Shown: piece by piece, positions 18,373-29,858 of the stretch
Numbering within the stretch: the stretch's first letter is position 1
How the letters are laid out: every line of letters begins with the position of its first letter
From: Mesorhizobium denitrificans
GTDB lineage: Bacteria; Pseudomonadota; Alphaproteobacteria; Rhizobiales; Rhizobiaceae
Assembly (NCBI RefSeq): GCF_003403035.1
Contig: NZ_QURN01000001.1
Span: 470,276-534,275, forward strand
Reading direction: 5' to 3'
Length of the DNA stretch: 64,000 bases
The notes under the pieces: model-generated
The model's input: the letters and a program-made list of their open reading frames with translations, nothing else
Told to the model about the DNA's origin: nothing
Databases searched by the model: none
Made by a program: the position numbers and the translations under genes

Positions 18373-19740
18373 ATGCAGCTTGAGTTTCTGGACGCTGGAA
18401 AAACTGCGCGAACGGTCCACCTCGTTACCGTCGATGGGCTGGCGGAAAGTGGCGCTGGAGCGCAGGCGCTGGCTTGGGCAAAGGCCAATGGGTATACGGG
18501 CAAAGCCGGTAAATTGCTGGCTTTTCCTGATGCAACTGGCGCCGTGGCGGGCGCTTTTTTCGGCCAGTCCGATGAACTCGGCACAACGCTCAAGCTGGCT
18601 TCGCTGACACGCGATTTGCCGGAAGGCGATTGGGCCGTTTCAGGTTCGCTGGCCGATCCCACATTCGCTGCTTTGGCATTGAAACTCGGCGCATATGACT
18701 TTGTCCGCTATCGCAAAGAAACCGATCGCACGCTGCGTTTCGTTGCGCCTGAAGGTGCCGACATGGCGCGCGCCGGTCGCATTGCGGATGGCGTTTTTCT
18801 CGCCCGCGATCTCATCAACACCCCGACCAATGATATGGGGCCTGACCAGCTCGAAGATGCGGTCCGCCAGTTGGCCAAGCAGCATGGCGCCGAAGTCTCG
18901 GTTACTTCGGGCGATGCCTTGCTCAAGGAAAGACTTTTCATGATCCACGCGGTTGGCCGCGCATCGGCGCATGCGCCGCGACTGATCGACATGCGCTGGG
19001 GACCGGCGAATGCGCCGCTGGTAACGCTGGTCGGCAAAGGCGTTTGCTTCGATACTGGTGGCCTGGACATCAAGCCAGCCAGCGGAATGCTGCTGATGAA
19101 AAAGGATATGGGCGGCGCTGCAAATGTGCTCGGCCTGGCCTCAATGATCATGGCTGCAAAGCTGAAATTGCGCTTGCGGGTACTGATTCCGGCGGTCGAA
19201 AACTCTATTTCGGCCAATGCATTTCGCCCCGGCGATGTGCTGCAAAGCCGCAAGGGCATCACGGTCGAGATCGGCAATACGGATGCGGAAGGCCGTCTGA
19301 TTCTTGGCGATGCACTCGCCGTTGCGGATGAGGAAGCGCCTTCGCTTTTGATCGATATGGCAACGTTGACCGGCGCCGCGCGTGTCGCGCTCGGCCCGGA
19401 TTTGCCCCCTTATTATACGGATGATGACGCGTTTGCGGCTGAGCTGGAAGCAGCCTCCGCGAAGGTCGCCGATCCGCTTTGGCGTATGCCGCTTTGGCAG
19501 GCCTATCGCCCCAAACTGGACTCGAAAATCGCTGACACGAACAATGTGACGACCGATGGATTTGCAGGCTCGATCACTGCCGCACTGTTCTTGCAGCGCT
19601 TTGTCGAAAAGGCCGCGAGCTGGTCGCATTTCGATATTTTCGGCTGGAATCCGACTGCGAAACCTTGGTCGCCGGTGGGTGGCGAGGCGCAATGTATTCG
19701 CGCGCTGGAGCAACTGCTGACCACACGCTTCGGCGCATAA
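18373..19740 (+). CDS. Leucyl aminopeptidase family protein (M17)
   Basis: About 455 residues. It is a di-zinc aminopeptidase that removes N-terminal residues from peptides. The M17 metal and active-site motifs are complete: GKGVCFDTGGLDIK, KKDMGGAA and NTDAEGRLIL. The ATG at 18373 has AAGGA six bases upstream, whereas the ATG at 18367 overlaps that site. It is divergent from tadD. The length and lack of an extended N-domain fit the short alphaproteobacterial PepB-like group. Confidence 0.93.
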   Translation: MQLEFLDAGKTARTVHLVTVDGLAESGAGAQALAWAKANGYTGKAGKLLAFPDATGAVAGAFFGQSDELGTTLKLASLTRDLPEGDWAVSGSLADPTFAALALKLGAYDFVRYRKETDRTLRFVAPEGADMARAGRIADGVFLARDLINTPTNDMGPDQLEDAVRQLAKQHGAEVSVTSGDALLKERLFMIHAVGRASAHAPRLIDMRWGPANAPLVTLVGKGVCFDTGGLDIKPASGMLLMKKDMGGAANVLGLASMIMAAKLKLRLRVLIPAVENSISANAFRPGDVLQSRKGITVEIGNTDAEGRLILGDALAVADEEAPSLLIDMATLTGAARVALGPDLPPYYTDDDAFAAELEAASAKVADPLWRMPLWQAYRPKLDSKIADTNNVTTDGFAGSITAALFLQRFVEKAASWSHFDIFGWNPTAKPWSPVGGEAQCIRALEQLLTTRFGA

Positions 19741-19783
19741 AATCTGAAACGGATGCGAAACGATTGTTGCATATCCTGCAAGT

Positions 19784-20134
19784 ATGTCGATTGTTCTGCG
19801 TCCGATACAAGCGTTGCGCCTCTGGGAGCGGGTGGCATTGGCAGAGGTCCACGACGATGGACCTGACCTCAGCACGCGCCAGATTGCCATTCTGCTTTGC
19901 ATCTATCTGGAGCGGCCACCGCACACGGTTCGCGGGCTGGCTGCAAGATTGGGCGTGACCAAGCCTGTCATATCGCGCGCGCTGGATACGATGGGCGCGC
20001 TCAAACTGGTGCATCGGCATCGGGACGAAAACGACCGCCGCAACGTGCTTGTCGGACGCACGGTAGAGGGCGCACTTTATGTCGAGCGCTTTGGTGATAC
20101 GATCATCGCCAAGGCAAGGGAGCTTCCGCTTTGA
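19784..20134 (+). CDS. MarR-family transcriptional regulator
   Basis: 116 residues with a winged helix-turn-helix. The recognition helix LAARLGVTKPVISRALDTM is followed by the MarR wing DENDRRNVLV. It is shorter than classical MarR (about 140) because the C-terminal dimer helix is brief. It overlaps the next gene by four bases (TTGA), so it is probably in one operon with the NlpC/P60 peptidase. Ligand and targets are unknown. Confidence 0.85.
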   Translation: MSIVLRPIQALRLWERVALAEVHDDGPDLSTRQIAILLCIYLERPPHTVRGLAARLGVTKPVISRALDTMGALKLVHRHRDENDRRNVLVGRTVEGALYVERFGDTIIAKARELPL

Positions 20135-20982
20135 CGCATTTCGACAAACGCCTTCATGCGATCCGTGACGATCTTGCAGATGCGCGGCTGAAGAGCGAAG
20201 TCGCTGCTCCACGCTATGTCCAAGGTCGCCGCGCGTTCGTTCGCGCGCCCGTTGTCGATCTCAAGCGCAAGCCGTCCGAAAGCGCCGGGATCGACACGCA
20301 ATTGATATATGGCGCGCCGGTTCTGCTGTTTGATGAGGCCGAAGGTTGGGCCTGGGTGCAAGCCGAGCAGGATGGTTATGTTGGCTATGTCGATGCCGGT
20401 GCGCTTGCTGAAGCGCAGGAGCATCCGACGCATCGTGTAGTGGTTCCGCGCACATTCATCTATCCCGGTGCCGATCTGCGCTTTCCAAGAGCCAGCGTGC
20501 TTTCAATGGGATCGGTAGTTGCGATTTCCGGCGAAGCTGAAACCCGCGGCACGCGGTATGCACTGACGGCCGATGGCAACGCGCTGATTGCCGCGCATCT
20601 TCAGCCGATTGATGCCGAGGCGGACGACTATGTTTCCATCGCGCAGCTTTTTCTGAACACGCCTTATCTCTGGGGCGGCACGACCGGCTTCGGCATTGAT
20701 TGTTCCGGGCTGGTGCAGACATCAATGATGATGGCTGGCCGGAAGGTGCTTCGCGATACGGACATGCAGGAAGCGACGATCGGCGAAGAAATCAATCCGG
20801 AAAATGGACTGCGCCGCGGCGATCTCGTTTTCTGGAAGGGCCACGTCGCGATCATGGTCGATCCCGAACTGATGATACACGCAAACGGCCACACCATGCT
20901 GGTGTCGTTGGAACTGCTGGCCGATGCGATAGAGCGCATCGGCTATCTCTACGGACATCCCAACCGCTACAGACGGCCTTAG
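20131..20982 (+). CDS. NlpC/P60 peptidoglycan peptidase with SH3 domains
   Basis: 283 residues with a TTG start (GGGAGC six bases upstream). The N-terminal half is two bacterial SH3 modules. The C-terminal half is an NlpC/P60 domain with catalytic Cys in YLWGGTTGFGIDCSGL (about residue 192) and His in KGHVAIM. It resembles gamma-D-glutamyl-diamino-acid endopeptidases of the dipeptidyl-peptidase VI type. No signal peptide is visible, so it probably acts on murein peptides in the cytoplasm. Confidence 0.9.
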   Translation: MTHFDKRLHAIRDDLADARLKSEVAAPRYVQGRRAFVRAPVVDLKRKPSESAGIDTQLIYGAPVLLFDEAEGWAWVQAEQDGYVGYVDAGALAEAQEHPTHRVVVPRTFIYPGADLRFPRASVLSMGSVVAISGEAETRGTRYALTADGNALIAAHLQPIDAEADDYVSIAQLFLNTPYLWGGTTGFGIDCSGLVQTSMMMAGRKVLRDTDMQEATIGEEINPENGLRRGDLVFWKGHVAIMVDPELMIHANGHTMLVSLELLADAIERIGYLYGHPNRYRRP

Positions 20983-21123
20983 TGTTGCTTAGCGTCGGTG
21001 GCGCGAGGGGTTTGCAAATTGCGATAACTCGTGCTGCTCCTCACCCTTGCTCACTCCCCGTAAGCAGGGAGATGGAGAATTGAGAAGTTCACGCGATACT
21101 CAAAACTCGCAAGCCCACCGACC

Positions 21124-22059
21124 TCAATATCCCGCAGCGCGGTCCACAAGGTTTAGCAAAGGCTTGCCTTCGTCGGCCGCCCGCATCTGCTCCAGCATGG
21201 GGCGGACAAGGTGCGCGGGATTGGATGTAGCGGCGGCATGGGGTGTGATGAAAACTTTCGGGTTGCCCCAGATCGGGCTGGTCTTCGGCAGGGGTTCCTG
21301 CTCGAAAACATCAAGGCTGGCTTCTTTCAGCGTGCCATCTTCAAGCGCGCGAAGAATGTCGGCGTCCTTGTGCAGCTTGCCACGTCCCGCGCTGATCAGC
21401 ACGGCTCCGCCAAGGCCATTGCGGCGGCGCAGCTCGCGCAGAAGTTCGTAATTGATGATGCCGCGCGTCTGGTCAGTGAGTGGCAGCAGCACGACAAGAA
21501 TGTCTGTCGAGTTCAGGAATGGGATCAGGCCGCTCTCGCCGTGATAGGCATTGACACCCGAGACTTTGCGCTCGGTGCGGCTCCAGCCGTTGACGTGAAA
21601 ACCAAGCGAGGTGAGCGCCTTCGCGGCAGCGCTTCCCAATGCACCAATGCCCATAATGCCGACCGAAATATCCTGTGCGGTGCGCTGCGCGCGCTCGTTC
21701 CAAACCTTCCGAGCCTGTTGCGCGCGGTAGGCCAAGCCCTGGCGATGGTGATCCATAACGCGCCAGACAATGTATTCTACCATGTGTTGCGTAAGGTTCG
21801 GATCGATCACACGAACGATCGGCACATCGGGCAGGGTGCGATCCGCGAGAATGTGATCGACGCCTGCGCCGATTGAGAAAATGGCCTTCAGGTTGGGCAA
21901 GCGCGCCAGAACATTAGGCTTCTGCTTCCAGACAACCGCATAACGGATCGACGGGTCATTTGACCCATCCGGCTCCAGAACGACCTCACGGTCTTGCGCC
22001 AGCAATTCCTGCCAGCGATGCGGGTTAAAGCCAGTTACAGAAAGAAGAATGCGATCCAT
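21124..22059 (-). CDS. ghrA: D-isomer 2-hydroxyacid dehydrogenase, GhrA-like
   Basis: 311 residues. It would reduce glyoxylate or hydroxypyruvate with NAD(P)H. The Rossmann motif GIMGIGALGSAAAK is near residue 137. The catalytic Arg (ISAGRGK), Glu (DVFEQEPLP) and His (FITPHAAA) are in place. The short length and lack of a long N-terminus match the GhrA branch. Transcribed toward the yej genes. Confidence 0.88.
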   Translation of the reverse strand: MDRILLSVTGFNPHRWQELLAQDREVVLEPDGSNDPSIRYAVVWKQKPNVLARLPNLKAIFSIGAGVDHILADRTLPDVPIVRVIDPNLTQHMVEYIVWRVMDHHRQGLAYRAQQARKVWNERAQRTAQDISVGIMGIGALGSAAAKALTSLGFHVNGWSRTERKVSGVNAYHGESGLIPFLNSTDILVVLLPLTDQTRGIINYELLRELRRRNGLGGAVLISAGRGKLHKDADILRALEDGTLKEASLDVFEQEPLPKTSPIWGNPKVFITPHAAATSNPAHLVRPMLEQMRAADEGKPLLNLVDRAAGY

Positions 22060-22094
22060 GCAGATTCCATACGCATGGCTCGCTGTAATCGCAA

Positions 22095-23719
<1,625 letters not shown>

Positions 23720-23723
<4 letters not shown>

Positions 23724-24853
23724 TTGAACGTCTTTCGCGGATCGAAGGCGTCGCGCGTCGCCTCGCCGATGAAGATGAGCAGCGACAGCATGACAGCCAT
23801 GACGGCGAAGCCGGTGAGGCCGAGCCACGGAGCGTTCAGATTGCCCTGACCCTGCTTGAGCAATTCGCCCAGCGAGGCCGAGCCGGGCGGCAGGCCAAAG
23901 CCGAGATAATCCAGTGAGGTGAGCGTCGTGATGGACGAGTTCAAAATGAATGGCAGGAAGGTGAGCGTTGCCACCATTGCGTTGGGCAAAAGATGGCGGA
24001 CGATGATGGTGGCATTTGGCACCCCGAGCGCGCGGGCTGCGTTCACATATTCAAAATTGCGCGCGCGCAGAAACTCGGCGCGCACCACGCCAACGAATGC
24101 GACCCACGAAAACAGCAACATGATGCCAAGCAGGATGAAGAAGCCGGGCGGCAGGATCGCCGCAATAATCATGAGCAGGTACAGCATCGGCATGGCCGAC
24201 CATATCTCGATGAAGCGCTGGAAGATCAGGTCGGTCCAGCCGCCGAAATAGCCCTGCACAGCGCCAGCGGATACGCCGATGACGGCGGAGCCGATGGTGA
24301 GAAGCAGGCCGAACAGCACCGAAATGCGGAAGCCGTAAATGACGCGGGCGAGCACATCGCGCGTCTGGTCGTCCGTGCCCAGCCAGTTCCAGTTGCCGAG
24401 CGTGCAGTTCGCATCGTTGACGCCTTGCGGATAGCGCTGGCAGCGCTCCTCCTTGGTGTACATCCAAGACGGCTTGGCGGGTGCTGCCTGCGGAATCTCA
24501 TTGTTGGGCGTGCGGTAGGAATAGCGGATTGGCGGCCAGATCATCCAGCCATTCGAGTTGATCTCGTCCTGAATGACAGGATCGCGATAATCCGTGATGG
24601 CGAGGAAGCCGCCGAATTTTTCTTCAGGGTAGTCCACCACTGTCGGGAACAGGATTTCGCCTTTGTACGAGGCCAGCACCGGACGGTCATTGGCGATGAA
24701 TTCAGCAAACATCGACAGGATGAACAGGACGAGGAAAATCCAGAGCGACCAGTAGCCGCGACGGTTTGCCTTGAAATTCGCCCAGCGGCGCTGGTTCAGC
24801 GGTGAGACGAGTGGCCGCTTGGTGGGCTTGGCGATGGCGTCTGCGACAGTCAT
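23720..24853 (-). CDS. yejE: Peptide ABC transporter permease (YejE)
   Basis: 377 residues. A cytoplasmic N-terminus, one helix (about 35-53), a large periplasmic loop with CQRYPQG and CTLGNWN (two Cys), then the BPD permease domain with five helices and the EAA-like loop EFLRARNFEYVNAARALGV. It pairs with YejB. It overlaps yejF by four bases and yejB by one. Confidence 0.94.
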
Positions 24854-25947
24854 CAGACATCCCTCCGCTCGAAGTCGATGCGGGGGTCGATCCAGGTGTA
24901 GACCATGTCGGACAACAGGTTCACGAGCAGACCCATCAGGGAAAAGATGTAGAGCGTTGCGAACACGACCGGATAGTCGCGGTTCAGCACGGACTGCCAG
25001 CCGAGCAGGCCGAGGCCATCCAGCGAGAAGATGTTTTCGATGAGCAGCGAGCCGCTGAAAAAGGCCGAGATGAACGCGCCGGGAAAGCCTGCGATGACGA
25101 TCAACATGGCGTTGCGGAAAACGTGACCGTAAAGCACGCGCTGCTCGGAAAGGCCCTTGGCGCGGGCGGTGACGACATATTGCTTGCGAATTTCCTCGAG
25201 GAAGGAATTTTTCGTCAGCAGGGTCGTGACGGCGAACGCCGACAGCACCAACGCGGCCAGCGGCAAGGTGATGTGCCAGAGATAATCGAGGACTTTCCCG
25301 CCGAGCGAGAGTTGGTCGAAATTATCCGAGGTCAGGCCCTGCAACGGAAACCAATCGAAGAATGAGCCGCCCGCAAAAAGCACCATCAGCAGAATGCCGA
25401 ACAGGAAGCCGGGAATTGCGTAAGCGACAATGACGATGGCGCTGGTCCAGATGTCGAAGCGCGAGCCGTCTTTCACGGCTTTTCGAATGCCGAGCGGGAT
25501 GGAAATGAGATTGGACAGAATGGTGATCCAAAGGCCGATGGTGATCGACACCGGCATTTTCTCAAGGATCAGGTCCAGCACGGAAATATCGCGGAAATAG
25601 CTCTCGCCGAAGTCGAAGCGGGCATAGTCCCAAAGCATTTTGCCGAAGCGTTCCAGCGGCGGTTTGTCGAAGCCGAATTGCTTTTCCAGCTTGGCGATGA
25701 ATTCCGGGTCCAGCCCCTGCGCGCCGCGATATTTCGAGCTTTCGCCTCCCGCGTCGAAATTGCCGCCGGCACCGGCGTCTGCACCGCCGCCGGAGAGGCG
25801 GTCATCACCGCCCTGACCGCTGATACGTGCAATGACCTGCTCGACCGGGCCGCCGGGCGCAAACTGAATGACGGCGAAGGAAATAGCCATGATGCCGAAA
25901 ATGGTCGGAATCATCAGCAGCAGGCGGCGGAGAACATAGGCTGCCAT
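24853..25947 (-). CDS. yejB: Peptide ABC transporter permease (YejB)
   Basis: 364 residues. An N-terminal helix is followed by a Gly-rich periplasmic insert (about residues 45-75: [17 protein letters not shown]) and the BPD permease domain with loop [15 protein letters not shown]. Its stop shares a base with the yejE start (TGATG). Confidence 0.94.
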   Translation of the reverse strand: MAAYVLRRLLLMIPTIFGIMAISFAVIQFAPGGPVEQVIARISGQGGDDRLSGGGADAGAGGNFDAGGESSKYRGAQGLDPEFIAKLEKQFGFDKPPLERFGKMLWDYARFDFGESYFRDISVLDLILEKMPVSITIGLWITILSNLISIPLGIRKAVKDGSRFDIWTSAIVIVAYAIPGFLFGILLMVLFAGGSFFDWFPLQGLTSDNFDQLSLGGKVLDYLWHITLPLAALVLSAFAVTTLLTKNSFLEEIRKQYVVTARAKGLSEQRVLYGHVFRNAMLIVIAGFPGAFISAFFSGSLLIENIFSLDGLGLLGWQSVLNRDYPVVFATLYIFSLMGLLVNLLSDMVYTWIDPRIDFERRDV

Positions 25948-25997
25948 CAGCTTACGTCCGAGTTTCGCTTATGGCCGAAAGGTATCGCGTTTTGTGT

Positions 25998-27866
25998 TCA
26001 AGCTTTCCCAATCGCCTTTGCCTTTGCCTCATCGAACCACCACAGCGTTTCGACCGGAAAGCCATAATCGGGCTTTGGCTCCTTGAAGCCGAACATATCC
26101 CAATAGGCAGCGCGGTGATTCGCCAGATAGTATGTTGGAATCCAGTCGAGCCGCGCGCGCAAGACCCGGTCGAGCGCATTCAGCGCCGTGACAAGCTCTT
26201 CGCGGCTTTTTGCCTGACCGGCCTTGTCGATGAGAGCGTCCACGGCAGGGCTCTCCGTACCCGGATAGTTGCGCGTGCCGGGACGCTTGGCTGCGCGGGA
26301 ATGATAGAGAGATTGAAGCGAGTCGAATGTGGGCGTCGCGCCGATATTGACCGCGAGCATGTTCACGTCGAAATCGAATTCGCTCTGGCGCGATTCATAC
26401 TGCGTGGCGTCCACAAGGCGGATGGAGGCATCGACGCCGATGGCCTTGAGGTTTTCGACCCAAGGCGAATAGAGCCGCACAATGCCATCATCATTCGCGA
26501 GAAATTCGGCCGCCAGCCGCCCTCCCTTGTCGTTGACGACGAAGTTGCCCTGCCGTTTCCAGCCAGCTTCGGCCAGCAATTTCGCTGCCTGGCTGAGCAG
26601 CTTGCGGTCGCGACCGGAACCATCCGATACGGGTTGCATGATTGCCTCGCCGAACACTTCCGGCGGAAGGTCTGCGCGCAAGGGTTCGAGCAGCGCTAAC
26701 TCAGCAGGCGATGGCATGCCCTGCGCCTTGAAATCGGATCGCTCGAAGGTTGATTGCGAGCGGTCATAGGAGCCGAAGAACAGCGCGCGTTTCGACCATT
26801 CGAAATCGAAACACAGCGAAATTGCGCGGCGCACCCGGACGTCCCGGAATTGCACGCGGCGCTGGTTCAGCGCGACGGCCTGCATTTGCGGCCATGCCTC
26901 ACCCGGAAACTCGCGTTTGATGACGCGGCCATCCTTTATGGCGGGGAAATCATAGCCGGTTGCCCAAACGCGCGATGTAAATTCCTCCCGGCAGGTCGTG
27001 TCGCCCTTCTTGAAGGCTTCAAACGCGGCCTGACGCTCGGAATAAAAGTCGATGCGGATGCGGTCGAAATTGCACAAGCCCTTGCGAACGGGCAGATCGC
27101 GACCCCAATAGTCCTCGACGCGCTCAAGAACGATGCTGCGCCCCGCCATGACCTTGCCGAGCCTATAGGGACCGGAGCCGAGCGGCGGTGTGAGCGACGA
27201 AGCCTCGAAATCATTGACCGTATAAAAGGCCTTGGACACAATAGGCATGACGACGATGGACAGGATGTTCTGCGCCGACTGGTTGCCGTTGAACACAAGC
27301 TTGAGCGTTGCCGGATCAACCGCAGTGGCTTCGGTCAAGTCGCGCAACGGTAGCGCCAGATCGGGGTGGCCCTTGTCTTTGAAGAGGTTGTAGCTGAAGG
27401 CTGCATCGTCGGCAGTTAGCGGCGTTCCGTCTTGCCATCGCGCCTGCGGCCGCAGCTTGAAGGTGAAAATATTTCGGTCGTCCGAGACAGTTACGGTTTC
27501 GGCCAGAAGGCCATAAACTGCATCGGGTTCGTCCAGCGCGCGCTCCATAAGCGTGTCGAAGCAGAGTTCCGTGCGCGGCGGAGACTCGCCCTTAAGTGTA
27601 AGCGAATTCAAAGTGTTGAAGGTGAATGGCGTCTGATTGAAAGTCCAGTTTGGCGGCTGGAAATTCATCTGCCCGCCTTTGGGCGCCTCCGCGTTCACAT
27701 AATCGAAATGGGTGAAATCCGGCGCGTATTTGAGCTCGCCGAATGCGGACAGTCCGTGAACCGGGACGTTTGACGGCGTGGCTGCGAAAAGCCGATGGGG
27801 CAACAGAGGTGCGGCGGCGGCAGCGCCGGTTACTGCGAGGAAGCCGCGGCGCGAAAGGCGATCCAT
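25998..27866 (-). CDS. yejA: Peptide-binding protein YejA-like, Tat-type signal
   Basis: 622 residues, an SBP_bac_5 periplasmic binding protein. The N-terminus RLSRRGFLAV is a twin-arginine motif followed by a hydrophobic stretch and an Ala-x-Ala site, so export as a folded protein is likely. It starts at ATG 27866, one base overlapping the upstream binding-protein stop (TGATG). It is related along its length to the protein at 27866-29734 (same FDYVNAEAPKGGQ and FDTLMERALDEPDAVYG-type motifs). Confidence 0.92.
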   Translation of the reverse strand: MDRLSRRGFLAVTGAAAAAPLLPHRLFAATPSNVPVHGLSAFGELKYAPDFTHFDYVNAEAPKGGQMNFQPPNWTFNQTPFTFNTLNSLTLKGESPPRTELCFDTLMERALDEPDAVYGLLAETVTVSDDRNIFTFKLRPQARWQDGTPLTADDAAFSYNLFKDKGHPDLALPLRDLTEATAVDPATLKLVFNGNQSAQNILSIVVMPIVSKAFYTVNDFEASSLTPPLGSGPYRLGKVMAGRSIVLERVEDYWGRDLPVRKGLCNFDRIRIDFYSERQAAFEAFKKGDTTCREEFTSRVWATGYDFPAIKDGRVIKREFPGEAWPQMQAVALNQRRVQFRDVRVRRAISLCFDFEWSKRALFFGSYDRSQSTFERSDFKAQGMPSPAELALLEPLRADLPPEVFGEAIMQPVSDGSGRDRKLLSQAAKLLAEAGWKRQGNFVVNDKGGRLAAEFLANDDGIVRLYSPWVENLKAIGVDASIRLVDATQYESRQSEFDFDVNMLAVNIGATPTFDSLQSLYHSRAAKRPGTRNYPGTESPAVDALIDKAGQAKSREELVTALNALDRVLRARLDWIPTYYLANHRAAYWDMFGFKEPKPDYGFPVETLWWFDEAKAKAIGKA

Positions 27867-29734
27867 CAATTGATGCTCTTATATTTCGCTGCGAGCGCCT
27901 TTTCTTTTTGCGGGTCGATCCACCACGAATCGAGGTCTGGACCGATATATTCCGGCTGCTTCTCCGGCATCCCGAATTTGTTCCAGTAGGCGACCCAGCG
28001 CTCTGCCTTGTTATATTGAGGAATGACATAGTAGTTCCACAACAGAACCCGGTCCAGCGCATGGGTGGAAGCCAGCAGATCGTCACGATCCTTGGCGAAA
28101 ATAACGCGATCAACCAGCGCATCGACAACGGGGTCCTTGATGCCGGAGAGGTTGCGAGAACCCGGTGTATCCGCCGCCTTTGACGACCAGAAATCGCGCT
28201 GCTCATTGCCCGGAGATTCGGACTGCGCAAGCACCGTGCTGACCATGTCGAAATCGAAATTGTTTTCGCGATTGATGTACTGGCTGGGGTCCACGATGCG
28301 CAGCGATGCGTTGATGCCGATCTTCTTGAGCGAGTTAATATAAGGCAGAGAGATGATCTCATCGGTGGAATCATTGCCGAGAATTTCGACCTTGAACTGC
28401 TCGCCGGTCTGTTCGTTGATCATCTTGCCGCCTTTGATCGTCCAGCCAGCCTGACCGAACAGCTTTACTGCGGCTTGAAGATTGGCGCGCTCCGCCTTGG
28501 GTGAATCATAGACAGGCAGGTCGTAAGCAGTGGTGAAAAGCTCCGGCGGCAGCTTGTCACGAAACGGCTCCAGAATCGCCAATTCCTTGCCCTCTGGTAT
28601 GCCGCTCGACGCAAGGTCGCCACCAACGAAGAAGCTCTTCGTCCGCACATAGGAATTGAAGAAGGAAGTCCGGTTTAGGGTCTCGAAATCGAACGCGATT
28701 GTGAGCGCCTTGCGCACTCGCGGGTCCTTGAACTGCGGCCTGCGCGTGTTGATGACGAAGCCCTGAAACTTGGCGCGCGAGGCGCTTGGGAAAGCTTTCT
28801 TGATGACGTCGCCGGCCTGAAGGGCAGGGAAGTTATAGGCGGTGGCCCAACGGCGCGAAATATTTTCCTCGTGGAAGTCTTCCAGCCCGCCCTTGGTGAA
28901 AGCCTGCCAGGCGGCGTTGGTGTCGAGGAAATAGGTATAACGGCGGCGGTCAAAATTTTCGCGCCCGACTTTGACGGCGAGCTTTGCGCCCCAATAATCC
29001 GGCACACGCTCCCAGATGATCTCCGAGCCGGTTTTGAAGCTGGAAATCTTGTATGCCGCAGAACCGAGTGGAGGCTCGAGCGTCGGCTGGGTGATGTCGC
29101 GCTTGTTGCCTTTGGCGTCCGTACCTTCCCACCAATGTTTCGGCAACACGACAAGGTCGCCCATGATCTTGGGCAATTCGCGATTGCCCTTCTGGTCGAA
29201 GCGGAATTCCACCTCGCGATCATTCAGCGCCACGGCGTCGGTGACGTTCTCATAATAGCGGGCGTACATGGGGCTGTTTTCTTTCAGCACCTTGAACGAC
29301 CAGATAACGTCATCGACCGTGATCGGTTGGCCATCATGCCAGCGCGCCGCTGGATTCAGCCGGTAGGTGGCCGACGAATAATCGTCCGGATATTTATAGG
29401 CATCCGCAATCAGCGCATGGCTGACGCTCGGTTCATCCACGGACTGCTCCATGAGCGTGTCGTACAGAAGTCCACCGCCGAACGGCGCCAGACCAGCGGC
29501 GGGACTGCCGCGCACGATATACGGATTGAAGCTGTCGAAAGTGCCGGGAACCGTCTGATTGAGTTGGCCGCCTTTGGGCGCGTCGGGGTTCACATAATCA
29601 TAGCGCTGGAAGTTGGCGCCATATTTTGAATCGCCCATAAGTGAGGAACTTGTCTGCCAGTCTTGAGCGGAAGCGACCTGTGCGAGCGAGACGAGCATGA
29701 CCATTGTGGCCAAAGCTTTGAAGCGGCTCTGCAT
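27866..29734 (-). CDS. yejA: Peptide-binding protein YejA-like, Sec-type signal
   Basis: 622 residues, a second SBP_bac_5 protein of the same type. It has a classical Sec signal peptide ending LAQVASA-QD. ATG 29734 has AGGA six bases upstream; the open frame upstream of it runs antisense through cycM and is not used. First gene of a five-gene unit yejA-yejA-yejB-yejE-yejF, each overlapping or abutting the next. Confidence 0.92.
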   Translation of the reverse strand: MQSRFKALATMVMLVSLAQVASAQDWQTSSSLMGDSKYGANFQRYDYVNPDAPKGGQLNQTVPGTFDSFNPYIVRGSPAAGLAPFGGGLLYDTLMEQSVDEPSVSHALIADAYKYPDDYSSATYRLNPAARWHDGQPITVDDVIWSFKVLKENSPMYARYYENVTDAVALNDREVEFRFDQKGNRELPKIMGDLVVLPKHWWEGTDAKGNKRDITQPTLEPPLGSAAYKISSFKTGSEIIWERVPDYWGAKLAVKVGRENFDRRRYTYFLDTNAAWQAFTKGGLEDFHEENISRRWATAYNFPALQAGDVIKKAFPSASRAKFQGFVINTRRPQFKDPRVRKALTIAFDFETLNRTSFFNSYVRTKSFFVGGDLASSGIPEGKELAILEPFRDKLPPELFTTAYDLPVYDSPKAERANLQAAVKLFGQAGWTIKGGKMINEQTGEQFKVEILGNDSTDEIISLPYINSLKKIGINASLRIVDPSQYINRENNFDFDMVSTVLAQSESPGNEQRDFWSSKAADTPGSRNLSGIKDPVVDALVDRVIFAKDRDDLLASTHALDRVLLWNYYVIPQYNKAERWVAYWNKFGMPEKQPEYIGPDLDSWWIDPQKEKALAAKYKSIN

Positions 29735-29807
29735 GTCGATTCCTTTCATCAACGGCGTTTCCTTGTTTTGAGTGACCGGGGATTTGCCCGCAAGTGCAGC
29801 AGAAACA

Positions 29808-29834
29808 AAAAAGCCGGGCTGAACCCGGCTTTTT
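29808..29834 (-). terminator. Rho-independent terminator of the cytochrome c gene
   Basis: An 11-bp perfect stem (29808-29818 with 29824-29834) with a five-base loop. On the minus strand the hairpin ends in T-rich sequence, 24 bases past the cytochrome stop and before the yej operon. Confidence 0.88.
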
Positions 29835-29858
29835 CGTGATGTCTGGATGAAATCTTCG

